Assembly: GCA_002382045.1 (NCBI GenBank)
Contig: DFZJ01000142.1
Coordinates: forward strand, 1 to 5,976
Length of the DNA stretch: 5,976 bases
Direction: 5' to 3'
Source: Syntrophaceae bacterium UBA4059
GTDB lineage: Bacteria; Desulfobacterota; Syntrophia; Syntrophales; Smithellaceae
Shown here: in pieces, positions 1 through 5,885 of the stretch
How the letters are laid out: each line of letters begins with the position of its first letter
How positions within the stretch are numbered: position 1 is the first letter of the stretch
Position numbers and translations under genes: made by a program
The notes under the pieces: generated by a model
Seen by the model: the letters and a program-made list of their open reading frames with translations, nothing else
The model's database searches: none
Told to the model about the DNA's origin: nothing

Positions 1-79
1 GCTGATCGAAGAGTTTTCTGTTTTCCTCCGCGATCCGATTATTGGCGTCCAGAACATTTTTAACCACGGTTACTTTCAC
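1..79 (-). CDS. hypB: HypB, nickel-inserting GTPase, N-terminal fragment (cut by window edge)
   Basis: Only the first 26 codons are present; the gene continues past base 1. The peptide begins MKVTVVKNVLDANNRIAEEN, matching the conserved helix (V-x-x-N-x-L-x-x-N-x-x-x-A-x-x-N-R) that precedes the P-loop GTPase domain of HypB. HypB works with HypA in the cytoplasm to load nickel into the hydrogenase large subunit, using GTP hydrolysis. The start is GTG at 79-77, chosen because GGAGG lies 7 bases upstream; the nearer ATG at 84-82 runs straight into a stop (ATG CAG TGA). The gene follows the hypD stop by 13 bases, so it is almost certainly co-transcribed. Neither the CxxCGC nickel motif nor a histidine-rich stretch precedes the conserved helix. 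The GTPase motifs themselves lie outside the window, so the call rests on the N-terminus and the hyp context. Confidence 0.85.
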   Translation of the reverse strand, partial: MKVTVVKNVLDANNRIAEENRKLFDQ

Positions 80-86
80 TGCATGA

Positions 87-91
87 CCTCC
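87..91 (-). promoter_or_regulatory. Ribosome binding site of hypB (decides a GTG start)
   Basis: The minus strand reads GGAGG followed by seven bases (TCATGCA) and then GTG. This spacing is ideal for the GTG and too short for the ATG two bases downstream of the site, which in any case is followed after one codon by TGA. Confidence 0.75.
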
Positions 92-92
92 G

Positions 93-1181
93 TTAATAAT
101 ATTTGTAGTAAGTGGAGCAGGTACCTTCCGATGAAACCATACAGGGACCGACGGGGTTTACCGGGGTACAGACTTTCCTGAATAAGGGGCAATCGTGCGG
201 CAGCTTGATTCCGCGTAAAATATCCCCGCAACCGCAGCCGGGAATATCGCCCGATTGAATATCCGGTACAGAGATTCTTTTCATTGTATCGAAAGCCGCA
301 AATTCATCACGCAGGGCAAGGCCGCTTTCCGGAATGGTTCCTAGGCCGCGCCATTGGGCGTCCGCGGTTTCAAAAACGGATTGCAGAAGAGTCATCGCAC
401 GTCTGTTGCCTTCGGGCCTCACGCCGCGGCTGTACTGAATGGCGACCTCCATCTTTTGACTTTCGATCTGCCGCAAAATCATCCAGACGCCTTCAAGAAT
501 ATCCACCGGCTCAAAACCGGTAATGACGGCGGCGCGACCGGCATCGGGAATCATTTGGTATGCGGCTGCTCCTATCATGGTGCTGACATGGCCGGGGCAA
601 AGAAATCCGTCGATATTGAGAAGCGGATCGGCAAGCAAAGCATGAATGGCCGGAGGAACGATTTTATGGACGGAAAACACCGAAAAGTTCCGGATATTAT
701 TTTTCCGGCAGGCCAGGATGACGGCCGCAATAGTCGGCGCGGTCGTTTCAAAACCGATGCCCATCATGATGATTTCTTTTTGAGGATGGGAAAGCGCAAT
801 CCCGATGCATTCATCGGCGGAAGATACAACCCGAACATCACAGCCTTCAGCACGTTTCTTTTGCAGAGAGTCGCCTCCTGCGCCGGGAACCCTCAACATA
901 TCGCCAAAGGTTACAAAAATGACGTCGGGCAGTCCCGCGAAGTACAAGGCTAAATCCACATCGCGCGCCGATGTTACACAGACCGGGCAGCCGGGACCGG
1001 AAGTGAGACGAATGTTTGCAGGCAGAAGTTTGCGGATGCCGAAGCGTCCGATGGCATAGGTATGGCTGCCGCAGATTTCCATAATCGTCACGGGACGGGA
1101 CAGTCTTCGGGCTGTACACGTGATATGTTTCATGAGACCGGCGACAACCGCAGGATCCCTGTATTCATCAATAAATTTCAT
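93..1181 (-). CDS. hypD: HypD, Fe(CN)2CO assembly scaffold with [4Fe-4S] cluster
   Basis: This 362-residue protein has full family length. With HypC it forms the cytoplasmic scaffold on which the Fe(CN)2CO part of the hydrogenase active site is built, using cyanide supplied by HypE and HypF. Visible family motifs are CGSHT (Cys37), GPGCPVCVT (Cys65 and Cys68, a redox-active CxxC), GFETTAPT at about 143-150, PGHVS at about 196-200, and the C-terminal cysteine region with Cys316, Cys318, Cys331 and Cys338 for the [4Fe-4S] cluster, ending in GPCMVSSEGTC. All key residues are intact. The ATG start overlaps the end of hypC by 14 bases and has only a weak purine-rich site (AAGAG about 10 bases upstream), so translation is probably coupled to hypC. 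Identification is near certain; no oddity was seen. Confidence 0.98.
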   Translation of the reverse strand: MKFIDEYRDPAVVAGLMKHITCTARRLSRPVTIMEICGSHTYAIGRFGIRKLLPANIRLTSGPGCPVCVTSARDVDLALYFAGLPDVIFVTFGDMLRVPGAGGDSLQKKRAEGCDVRVVSSADECIGIALSHPQKEIIMMGIGFETTAPTIAAVILACRKNNIRNFSVFSVHKIVPPAIHALLADPLLNIDGFLCPGHVSTMIGAAAYQMIPDAGRAAVITGFEPVDILEGVWMILRQIESQKMEVAIQYSRGVRPEGNRRAMTLLQSVFETADAQWRGLGTIPESGLALRDEFAAFDTMKRISVPDIQSGDIPGCGCGDILRGIKLPHDCPLFRKVCTPVNPVGPCMVSSEGTCSTYYKYY

Positions 1182-1398
1182 TGTCGATGATCTCTTGCAG
1201 GCACTTCAATTTATCCTGGGCTGTTGTCGGATCGATTTTGTGAATGGCATAGCCTGCGTGAGTAATGACATAGTCGCCAATGGAAGCCTCTTCGTCGATA
1301 ATGTCCAGACAAACCTCGCGGCGCGTGCCGCTGATATCGATGATCGCATAGTTATCCTGGTCAATAGAGATAATTTTTCCGGGAAATCCGATACACAT
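1168..1398 (-). CDS. hypC: HypC, small chaperone for Fe(CN)2CO delivery
   Basis: This is a 76-residue protein, the usual size for the HypC/HupF/HybG family. It begins MCIGFPGKI, giving the essential Cys2 exposed after methionine removal and the conserved proline at position 6. The later segment GDYVITHAGYAI (about 41-52) matches the conserved G-x-Y-V-x-x-H-x-G-x-A-I block, with His47. HypC carries the iron fragment together with HypD and hands it to the immature large subunit. The start at 1398 is fixed by the Cys2 motif and by AGGA six bases upstream; the frame is open further upstream to about 1536, but that stretch lies inside hypA and resembles nothing. The gene starts 8 bases after the hypA stop and overlaps hypD by 14 bases. 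It could serve as a general HypC or be specific to this enzyme; no second copy is visible. Confidence 0.96.
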   Translation of the reverse strand: MCIGFPGKIISIDQDNYAIIDISGTRREVCLDIIDEEASIGDYVITHAGYAIHKIDPTTAQDKLKCLQEIIDNEIY

Positions 1399-1406
1399 AA
1401 AATATC

Positions 1407-1751
1407 CTAATCTACATCCAGTTCCAAAATTTTTAATTCTTCCGTTCCAGCCGTCAGCATAACTTCCAGGCCGCCGCAGGCCGGACAAATGCCCGTATGC
1501 GCCTCTACCTCTAAATCCTTTTCGCATGAAAAGCAATGGATGACGGCGGGCATAATCCTGAAGTCCAGCGACGCGCCCTGGGCAGGGGTGTCTTTTGCCT
1601 GCACGTCAAATGCAAACTGCAACGTTTTGGATTCGATGCATGAAAGCCGGCCATAGGACAGCAAGATACTGTTTACTTGCTTAAAACCGTCCTGCACTGC
1701 GTAGTCGCAAATGATATTGATGATGGATTCGGCCAGATAAAGCTCATGCAT
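1407..1751 (-). CDS. hypA: HypA, nickel metallochaperone with zinc finger
   Basis: This 114-residue protein has the usual length for HypA. It begins MHELYLAESI, so the His2 and Glu3 used for nickel binding are present. A zinc site is formed by CFSC (Cys73, Cys76) and CPAC (Cys89, Cys92), and the C-terminus GTEELKILELDVD matches the family ending. HypA receives nickel and, with HypB, inserts it into the hydrogenase large subunit after the iron unit is in place. The start is well supported: MHE is invariant and AGGAG lies about 10 bases upstream. The ATG overlaps the stop of the protease gene (ATGCATGA, 8 bases), implying translational coupling. The chaperone follows directly on the structural and protease genes, so it is likely dedicated to this enzyme. 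Confidence 0.97.
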   Translation of the reverse strand: MHELYLAESIINIICDYAVQDGFKQVNSILLSYGRLSCIESKTLQFAFDVQAKDTPAQGASLDFRIMPAVIHCFSCEKDLEVEAHTGICPACGGLEVMLTAGTEELKILELDVD

Positions 1752-2241
1752 CGGGCAGTCGCTCCTGATGAATATTTAAATGCTCCAATTCGGCGAGCAG
1801 AAGCTTTTCCATGTCTATAAACTTATCGTATAATAAGGGCGTCATATCCATATCTAAATCTTTGTAACTGTGCGGCACGATGCAGAGAAATATGGTTTCC
1901 GGCGATTCGCCCATCAGTTCGGTTTTGAAAAGTACATCCGGAAATGTCACCTCATGGGCGGATGTCGGCGGCGGCATGTGCAGCTCTATTTCCTCCTTGT
2001 TGAAGCGATAAATAGAGCCGGGGGCATCCTGTACCTTCAGTACGTCAACAACGATCAGGTGATCGCAACTACAAATGATATCCAGCAGGGCGTAACCCAA
2101 AGTGCCCCCGTCAACCATTCGAACGTCATCTGTGTCACGATAACGTTTGGAATACCAACGCACGAAATGAACGCCGAAACCTTCATCCCCCATCAGAATG
2201 TTGCCGATCCCCAGAACCGTAACTTTATTTTTATCCGTCAT
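1744..2241 (-). CDS. hyaD: [NiFe]-hydrogenase maturation endopeptidase (HyaD/HybD/HupD family)
   Basis: This 165-residue protein belongs to the M52 peptidase family, which clips the C-terminal peptide from the large subunit once nickel is bound. The N-terminus VTVLGIGNILMGDEGFGVH (7-25) is the family signature, with Glu20 as the first nickel-sensing ligand. Asp66 in IVVDVLKVQDAPG is the second, and His96 in SAHEVTFPDVL is the third. All three known metal-contact positions of HybD are therefore kept. The start is ATG at 2241; the frame stays open to a TTG at 2313, but that extension has no family support and would run through a hairpin. A strong Shine-Dalgarno is lacking (only GAGATGG just upstream). 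The gene ends in an 8-base overlap with hypA. Its expected substrate is the large subunit encoded two genes upstream, which carries the matching tail. Confidence 0.96.
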   Translation of the reverse strand: MTDKNKVTVLGIGNILMGDEGFGVHFVRWYSKRYRDTDDVRMVDGGTLGYALLDIICSCDHLIVVDVLKVQDAPGSIYRFNKEEIELHMPPPTSAHEVTFPDVLFKTELMGESPETIFLCIVPHSYKDLDMDMTPLLYDKFIDMEKLLLAELEHLNIHQERLPDA

Positions 2242-2260
2242 AACCCATCTCAGATAACCA

Positions 2261-2291
2261 AAAAGGGGAGACCGAACTTCTCTCCCCTTTT
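2261..2291 (-). terminator. Perfect 11-bp hairpin with U-run between cytochrome and protease genes
   Basis: Read on the minus strand, arm AAAAGGGGAGA is followed by a nine-base loop (GAAGTTCGG) and the exact complement TCTCCCCTTTT, then one more T. This looks like an intrinsic terminator or attenuator with a G/C-rich core of seven pairs and a five-U tail. It sits in the only sizeable gap inside the operon, 33 bases after the cytochrome stop and 19 bases before the protease ATG. Because the genes downstream are needed by the same enzyme and show no clear promoter of their own, partial termination or 3'-end protection of the structural-gene mRNA is more likely than full termination. Its symmetry means it could act on either strand. 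The structure is certain; the function is inferred. Confidence 0.6.
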
Positions 2292-2324
2292 CAGCCAATC
2301 TTGACAGCAGCAATGGCCGCCGTT

Positions 2325-2993
2325 CTACTCTTTTACCCTCTTGAAAATGTTGCCGCTGATCATGGAGGAAACGGTGCCTTTCTTCAGAACAGCATCGTAC
2401 CAGAAGGCCATGTAAATATGCACCACAATAAACAGAATGAAGAACCAGGTAAATATGTGATGGATATATCTGATCATGGCCAGCCCGCCCAGCAGATTTT
2501 CCACCGGCCTTAAAATCGTTGCCGCAACGTAGGTAAATCCTGTATGATATCCCGCACCCATCAATATCAGTCCGGTGACACAGATGACGAAAACCATAAA
2601 CAACAATCCGATATAAGCCAGAGACTGCAGCGGCCCGTAAAGGGTTTTGTATTCCGGTCCTTCTTTTGTAATCAGCAGATAAAACTTGATCTGATGAATG
2701 AAGTTTTTAATATTTGTCCATGCCAGGAAATCCTTCCAGTCCGCGTGAAAGCGGGAAAAGAACGCCAGATAAACTCTCCAGATAAACAAGAACAGCAGGA
2801 TGACCCCGAAGAGAATATGAGCATACCGCACGTTACCCATGAAGAATTTGCTTACTGTTTCGCCTTTAGCAAGTGTAAACGGACTGGCTATATAAAGACC
2901 TGTGACTATCAGGATAAATATCGAGAGAGCCATGGCCCAGTGGTTGATCCGGATTGCAACGGACCACTCTCTAACGCTGGTTATTTTTTCCAC
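2325..2993 (-). CDS. hyaC: Ni/Fe-hydrogenase b-type cytochrome subunit (HyaC/HydC/HupC family)
   Basis: This 222-residue integral membrane protein is the quinone-reducing, dihaem subunit that takes electrons from the hydrogenase small subunit. Four hydrophobic helices are visible at about 17-35, 57-77, 124-145 and 175-198. Candidate haem-ligand histidines lie where the family has them: His18 in RINHWAMALS, His59 in VRYAHILFG, His178 or His179 in IRYIHHIFTW, and His192 in VVHIYMAFWY. The protein starts with VREWSVAIRINHW, typical of the family N-terminus. The start is GTG at 2993, supported by AAGGAGG five bases upstream. The gene follows the large subunit stop by 17 bases. The order small-large-cytochrome is that of HyaABC in Escherichia coli and HydABC in Wolinella. 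Direct coupling to menaquinone is expected from the family, not shown by the sequence. Confidence 0.95.
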   Translation of the reverse strand: MEKITSVREWSVAIRINHWAMALSIFILIVTGLYIASPFTLAKGETVSKFFMGNVRYAHILFGVILLFLFIWRVYLAFFSRFHADWKDFLAWTNIKNFIHQIKFYLLITKEGPEYKTLYGPLQSLAYIGLLFMVFVICVTGLILMGAGYHTGFTYVAATILRPVENLLGGLAMIRYIHHIFTWFFILFIVVHIYMAFWYDAVLKKGTVSSMISGNIFKRVKE

Positions 2994-2998
2994 GGTGT

Positions 2999-3005
2999 CC
3001 TCCTT
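2999..3005 (-). promoter_or_regulatory. Strong ribosome binding site of the cytochrome b gene (GTG start)
   Basis: The minus strand reads AAGGAGG, then ACACC, then GTG. This full anti-Shine-Dalgarno match lies in the 17-base gap after the large-subunit stop and fixes the non-ATG start at 2993. Confidence 0.85.
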
Positions 3006-3010
3006 ATCGC

Positions 3011-4687
3011 TTAAGCCACTTTGAATTTTTTAATCTCATTTGTTTTCGGATCAATAATGTGGACGGCGCAGGCCATGCAGGGATCAAACGAATGGATCGT
3101 CCGGATGATTTCCAGCGGCTGGTCAACATTAGCCAGTTTGGTCCCGATCAGTGATTCCTCATAAGGACCACGCAGACCGGATTTGTCGCGCGGCGAGCAG
3201 TTCCAGGTGGAAGGAACTACAGCCTGATAATTGGAAATAACGCCTTTTTCGATTTTGATCCAATGCCCCAGAGCGCCGCGTGGCGGTTCCGTCATGCCGC
3301 GGCCCTGTGCCGGTTTCTCGGGAACGTCGCAGCGCGTCCAGGTGCGGGTATCGCCCTTCTTGATATTGCCGATGAGTTCATTCACCCATTCTTCGGTATG
3401 GTCCGCGATATATTTGGTTTCCAGCGCGCGGGCGGCCGTTCGGCCCAACGTCGAGAACAACACGGTAGCGGGAAGTCCGGCGGCTTTCAAAGTCGAATCG
3501 ATCAGACCTTTAATTTCTTTGTGGCCCTGCGCGTAGGCAATAACCATGCGAGCAAGCGGACCGACTTCGTGAGGCTTGTTGTCGTAGCGCGGAGCCTTGC
3601 ACCAAGAGTATTTCTCATTGCCTTTGAGATGGCCGTCTTTATCGTATCCGGTATAATCCGGCAGTGTGGTTTCATCGTAAGGATGTTTCGCTTCCTTGTC
3701 TTTATACCAGGAATGCGTGGCTTCTTCCGTGATCTTTTTCTCATCGAGTTCCAGTGGTTTGGCCAGATCTCTGTTTCTGACAACGCCTCGGGGGAAGAGT
3801 GTCTTGTTCCAGTCGTCATCCAGCGGGAAGCCGCCATAAGAAAGATAATTCTTCACGCCGCCACCGATGCCTTTCAGGCCTTCATCTTTATAGTAAGTGG
3901 CTGCCAGCAGAACATCCGGCAGATAAGCGGTTTCGATAAAGTTTTTCATTTCCTTGAACCGGAATAAATATTGCCCCAAACGACTGGCGTCTAATAAATC
4001 CATGCCGGAGGTGATGCCGCCGACGACCAGTGACTGCGGATGCGGGTTCTTCCCGCCTAAGATGGCTGTCATCTCTGCACCAATTTTGGATACCTGCAGT
4101 GCGTCGAGGTAGTGCGACAGGATGATTAGGTTGGCCTCCGGAGGCAGTTTGTAAGAGGGGTTCCCCCAGTAAGCGTTGGCGAATGGTCCCAGACGACCGG
4201 ATTTGACGAATTTGGTCATACGTTCCTGAACGGCTGTATAGTGGGTTGCCGAGCAGTTGTAAGGATTGGGGCTGTAGCCCCTGGCCATGTCCACGGCCTT
4301 CTTGGGATCAGCTTTCAAGGCGCTGACAATGTCCACCCAGTCCAAACCATGCAGGTGATAGAAATGCATGGTATGATCATACAGATACTGTGCCGCACTG
4401 ATGAGATTGCGGGCAATTCTGGCATTGGGCGGAGGCTTCACGCCAAAGGCGTCCTCACAGGCCAGAATACTGGCCTCGTAGTGGACATATGTACAGACGC
4501 CGCAGAAGCGCTGCACGATCAGGCCGGCATCGCGCGGATCGCGGCCTTTTAAAATGGTTTCAATACCGCGCCACAGCGTAATGCTGCTCCACGCGTCTTT
4601 GATGACGTTTTTCTCATCGACTTCCACTTCAATTCTTAAATGTCCTTCAATCCTGGTGATCGGATCGACAATGATTCGTTTAGTCAT
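3011..4687 (-). CDS. hyaB: [NiFe]-hydrogenase large (catalytic) subunit precursor, group 1 uptake type
   Basis: This 558-residue protein has the length usual for group 1 hydrogenases and holds the NiFe(CN)2CO site that splits H2. The N-terminal block VDPITRIEGHLRIEV carries Glu14. The L1 motif QRFCGVCTYVH gives Cys62 and Cys65; the C-terminal L2 motif DPCMACAVH gives Cys537 and Cys540, completing the four nickel/iron thiolates. PPRGALGHW places the conserved active-site arginine at 470. After His543 there is a 15-residue tail (IIDPKTNEIKKFKVA) that the maturation endopeptidase should remove. HSWY, LPDYTGY and YSWCKAPRYDNKPHEVGPLAR are further group 1 blocks. The ATG has AGGAGG six bases upstream and overlaps the small-subunit stop by 8 bases (ATGACTAA). 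It has no signal of its own and should be exported with the small subunit. Subgroup within group 1 was not settled by eye. Confidence 0.99.
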   Translation of the reverse strand: MTKRIIVDPITRIEGHLRIEVEVDEKNVIKDAWSSITLWRGIETILKGRDPRDAGLIVQRFCGVCTYVHYEASILACEDAFGVKPPPNARIARNLISAAQYLYDHTMHFYHLHGLDWVDIVSALKADPKKAVDMARGYSPNPYNCSATHYTAVQERMTKFVKSGRLGPFANAYWGNPSYKLPPEANLIILSHYLDALQVSKIGAEMTAILGGKNPHPQSLVVGGITSGMDLLDASRLGQYLFRFKEMKNFIETAYLPDVLLAATYYKDEGLKGIGGGVKNYLSYGGFPLDDDWNKTLFPRGVVRNRDLAKPLELDEKKITEEATHSWYKDKEAKHPYDETTLPDYTGYDKDGHLKGNEKYSWCKAPRYDNKPHEVGPLARMVIAYAQGHKEIKGLIDSTLKAAGLPATVLFSTLGRTAARALETKYIADHTEEWVNELIGNIKKGDTRTWTRCDVPEKPAQGRGMTEPPRGALGHWIKIEKGVISNYQAVVPSTWNCSPRDKSGLRGPYEESLIGTKLANVDQPLEIIRTIHSFDPCMACAVHIIDPKTNEIKKFKVA

Positions 4688-5885
4688 GTTTTTCCTCCTC
4701 GGTGTTTATCCGGTCATCTTTTCTGTGTCGAATCGCACTAGCCACGGCATGCGCGGCGATACCTGCTGCGGCAACGCCGGTCAGCGCGATGCCGATTTTA
4801 TCGACGGTTTTTTCGCCGCCGCCGTATGACTTGTCGGGCAGCGGTTTTTCCAGCGGCGCCATCGTGTCCCAGAAGCCCGGTTCCGTGCAGCCGATGCAGC
4901 CATGACCGGCCATAATCGGCCAGGAAATACCGTCATTGAAACGCACTTTGCCGCAGTTGGCGTAAGTATAAGGGCCTTTGCAGCCGACTTTGTAAAGGCA
5001 CCAGCCTTTGAGCGCTGCCGCATCACCCCATTCTTCAACAAATTCGGAGGCATCATAATGGGGCCTTCTTTCGCAATAATCGTGAATGCGTTTGCCGTAA
5101 GCCCATACGGGTCTTCCCAAAGAATCCAGCGCGGGCAGTCCGCCGAACATTAAATAATGCAGCAATGTTCCGGTGAAGTTTACAGAATTGGGCGGGCAGC
5201 CGGCGATGTTGACGGTGGAAATACCAAGCGCCTTGCTGATACTGACGGAATCCGTCGGATTCGGATTGGCGGCCTGAATGTTGCCGAAAGCCGAGCAGGA
5301 GCCGATGCAGATGACCGCCGCTGCTTTGGAGGTCACTTCTTTGGCCACTTGAATGCCTGTTTTTCCTTTGGGACCGAGCGTCAGGTACTTGCCGTCCAGT
5401 CCGCGGGGAAGTGCGCCCTCAATGACACAGATGAATTTGCCTGCAAAATCATGAATGGCCTTTTCCAGATTTTGTTCAGCCTGATAACCGGAAGCGGCCA
5501 TAAGGGTTTCGTGATACTCCAGTGAGATGGTTTCCAGCAGAATGTCATCAACATTCGGATAGGATGAACGCAGGAAAGCTTCTGAACAGCCGGTGCATTC
5601 AGCAAAGTGCAGCCAGACGATGGGCAGGCGGCTGAAGTTTTCCGCCGCTTTGGCTACCATTGGGCGAAAGATGGGTGGAAGCATCAAGGCCGCGGTTATT
5701 GCGGATGTCCACTTGACGAATTCTCTGCGGCTGATGCCGCGTGCTCTTAACATCTCATGCAGGTCATCGGTTGACTCAGGCAGATTTTTCTCAACCTGTT
5801 CCATATGCTCCTGGCAATGCTTCATGAGATCCTTATACTGCCTGTCAATCATCTTTTTGTAATCAGAATGATTTCCTTTTGCCAT
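4680..5885 (-). CDS. hyaA: [NiFe]-hydrogenase small subunit precursor, Tat-exported, membrane-anchored
   Basis: This 401-residue precursor is the electron-transfer subunit. A twin-arginine motif, SRREFVK (Arg53, Arg54), is followed by a hydrophobic stretch and a likely cleavage site near AKA (78-80). The proximal [4Fe-4S] ligands are Cys97, Cys100, Cys197 and Cys230. The distal cluster has His268, Cys271, Cys296 and Cys302; the medial [3Fe-4S] cluster has Cys311, Cys330 and Cys333. A hydrophobic helix at about 363-385 followed by RHRKDDR is the C-terminal membrane anchor expected when a cytochrome b partner follows. CTGCSEA lacks the extra proximal cysteine of oxygen-tolerant enzymes. The start at 5885 is chosen because AAAGGGGG lies four bases upstream and the frame beyond it (open to 5972) resembles nothing. 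The roughly 50 residues before the twin arginines are unusually long and highly charged. It is the first gene of the operon visible here. Confidence 0.98.
   Translation of the reverse strand: MAKGNHSDYKKMIDRQYKDLMKHCQEHMEQVEKNLPESTDDLHEMLRARGISRREFVKWTSAITAALMLPPIFRPMVAKAAENFSRLPIVWLHFAECTGCSEAFLRSSYPNVDDILLETISLEYHETLMAASGYQAEQNLEKAIHDFAGKFICVIEGALPRGLDGKYLTLGPKGKTGIQVAKEVTSKAAAVICIGSCSAFGNIQAANPNPTDSVSISKALGISTVNIAGCPPNSVNFTGTLLHYLMFGGLPALDSLGRPVWAYGKRIHDYCERRPHYDASEFVEEWGDAAALKGWCLYKVGCKGPYTYANCGKVRFNDGISWPIMAGHGCIGCTEPGFWDTMAPLEKPLPDKSYGGGEKTVDKIGIALTGVAAAGIAAHAVASAIRHRKDDRINTEEEKHD

Noticed and set aside
77..84. Two-codon ORF (ATG CAG TGA) overlapping the hypB GTG
   Set aside because: The ATG is only two bases from the GGAGG, too close for initiation, so a regulatory mini-ORF is not supported.
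354..953. Long plus-strand open frame opposite hypD
   Set aside because: It is the antisense shadow of a fully conserved hypD; its translation has no recognisable motif.
1399..1536. Open frame extending hypC upstream by 46 residues
   Set aside because: It lies wholly inside hypA in another frame. HypC must begin MC for its essential Cys2, which fixes the start at 1398.
2242..2313. In-frame upstream extension of the protease to a TTG codon (24 extra residues)
   Set aside because: The extension resembles no family N-terminus, lacks a ribosome binding site and is an artefact of translating through the hairpin; the ATG at 2241 places the GIGNILMGDEG motif at the normal distance from the start.
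3263..3967. Long plus-strand open frame opposite the large subunit
   Set aside because: Antisense shadow of a conserved gene with no motif of its own.
4134..4145. Perfect 12-base palindrome GCCTCCGGAGGC
   Set aside because: It falls inside the large-subunit coding sequence and is explained by the Pro-Pro-Glu-Ala codons; no partner site was seen elsewhere.
4896..4907. GHGCIGC in place of GHPCIGC at the medial cluster of the small subunit
   Set aside because: At first it looked like a missing proline, but glycine also occurs there in known enzymes such as HoxK-type small subunits, and the Trp-Pro a few residues earlier is kept.
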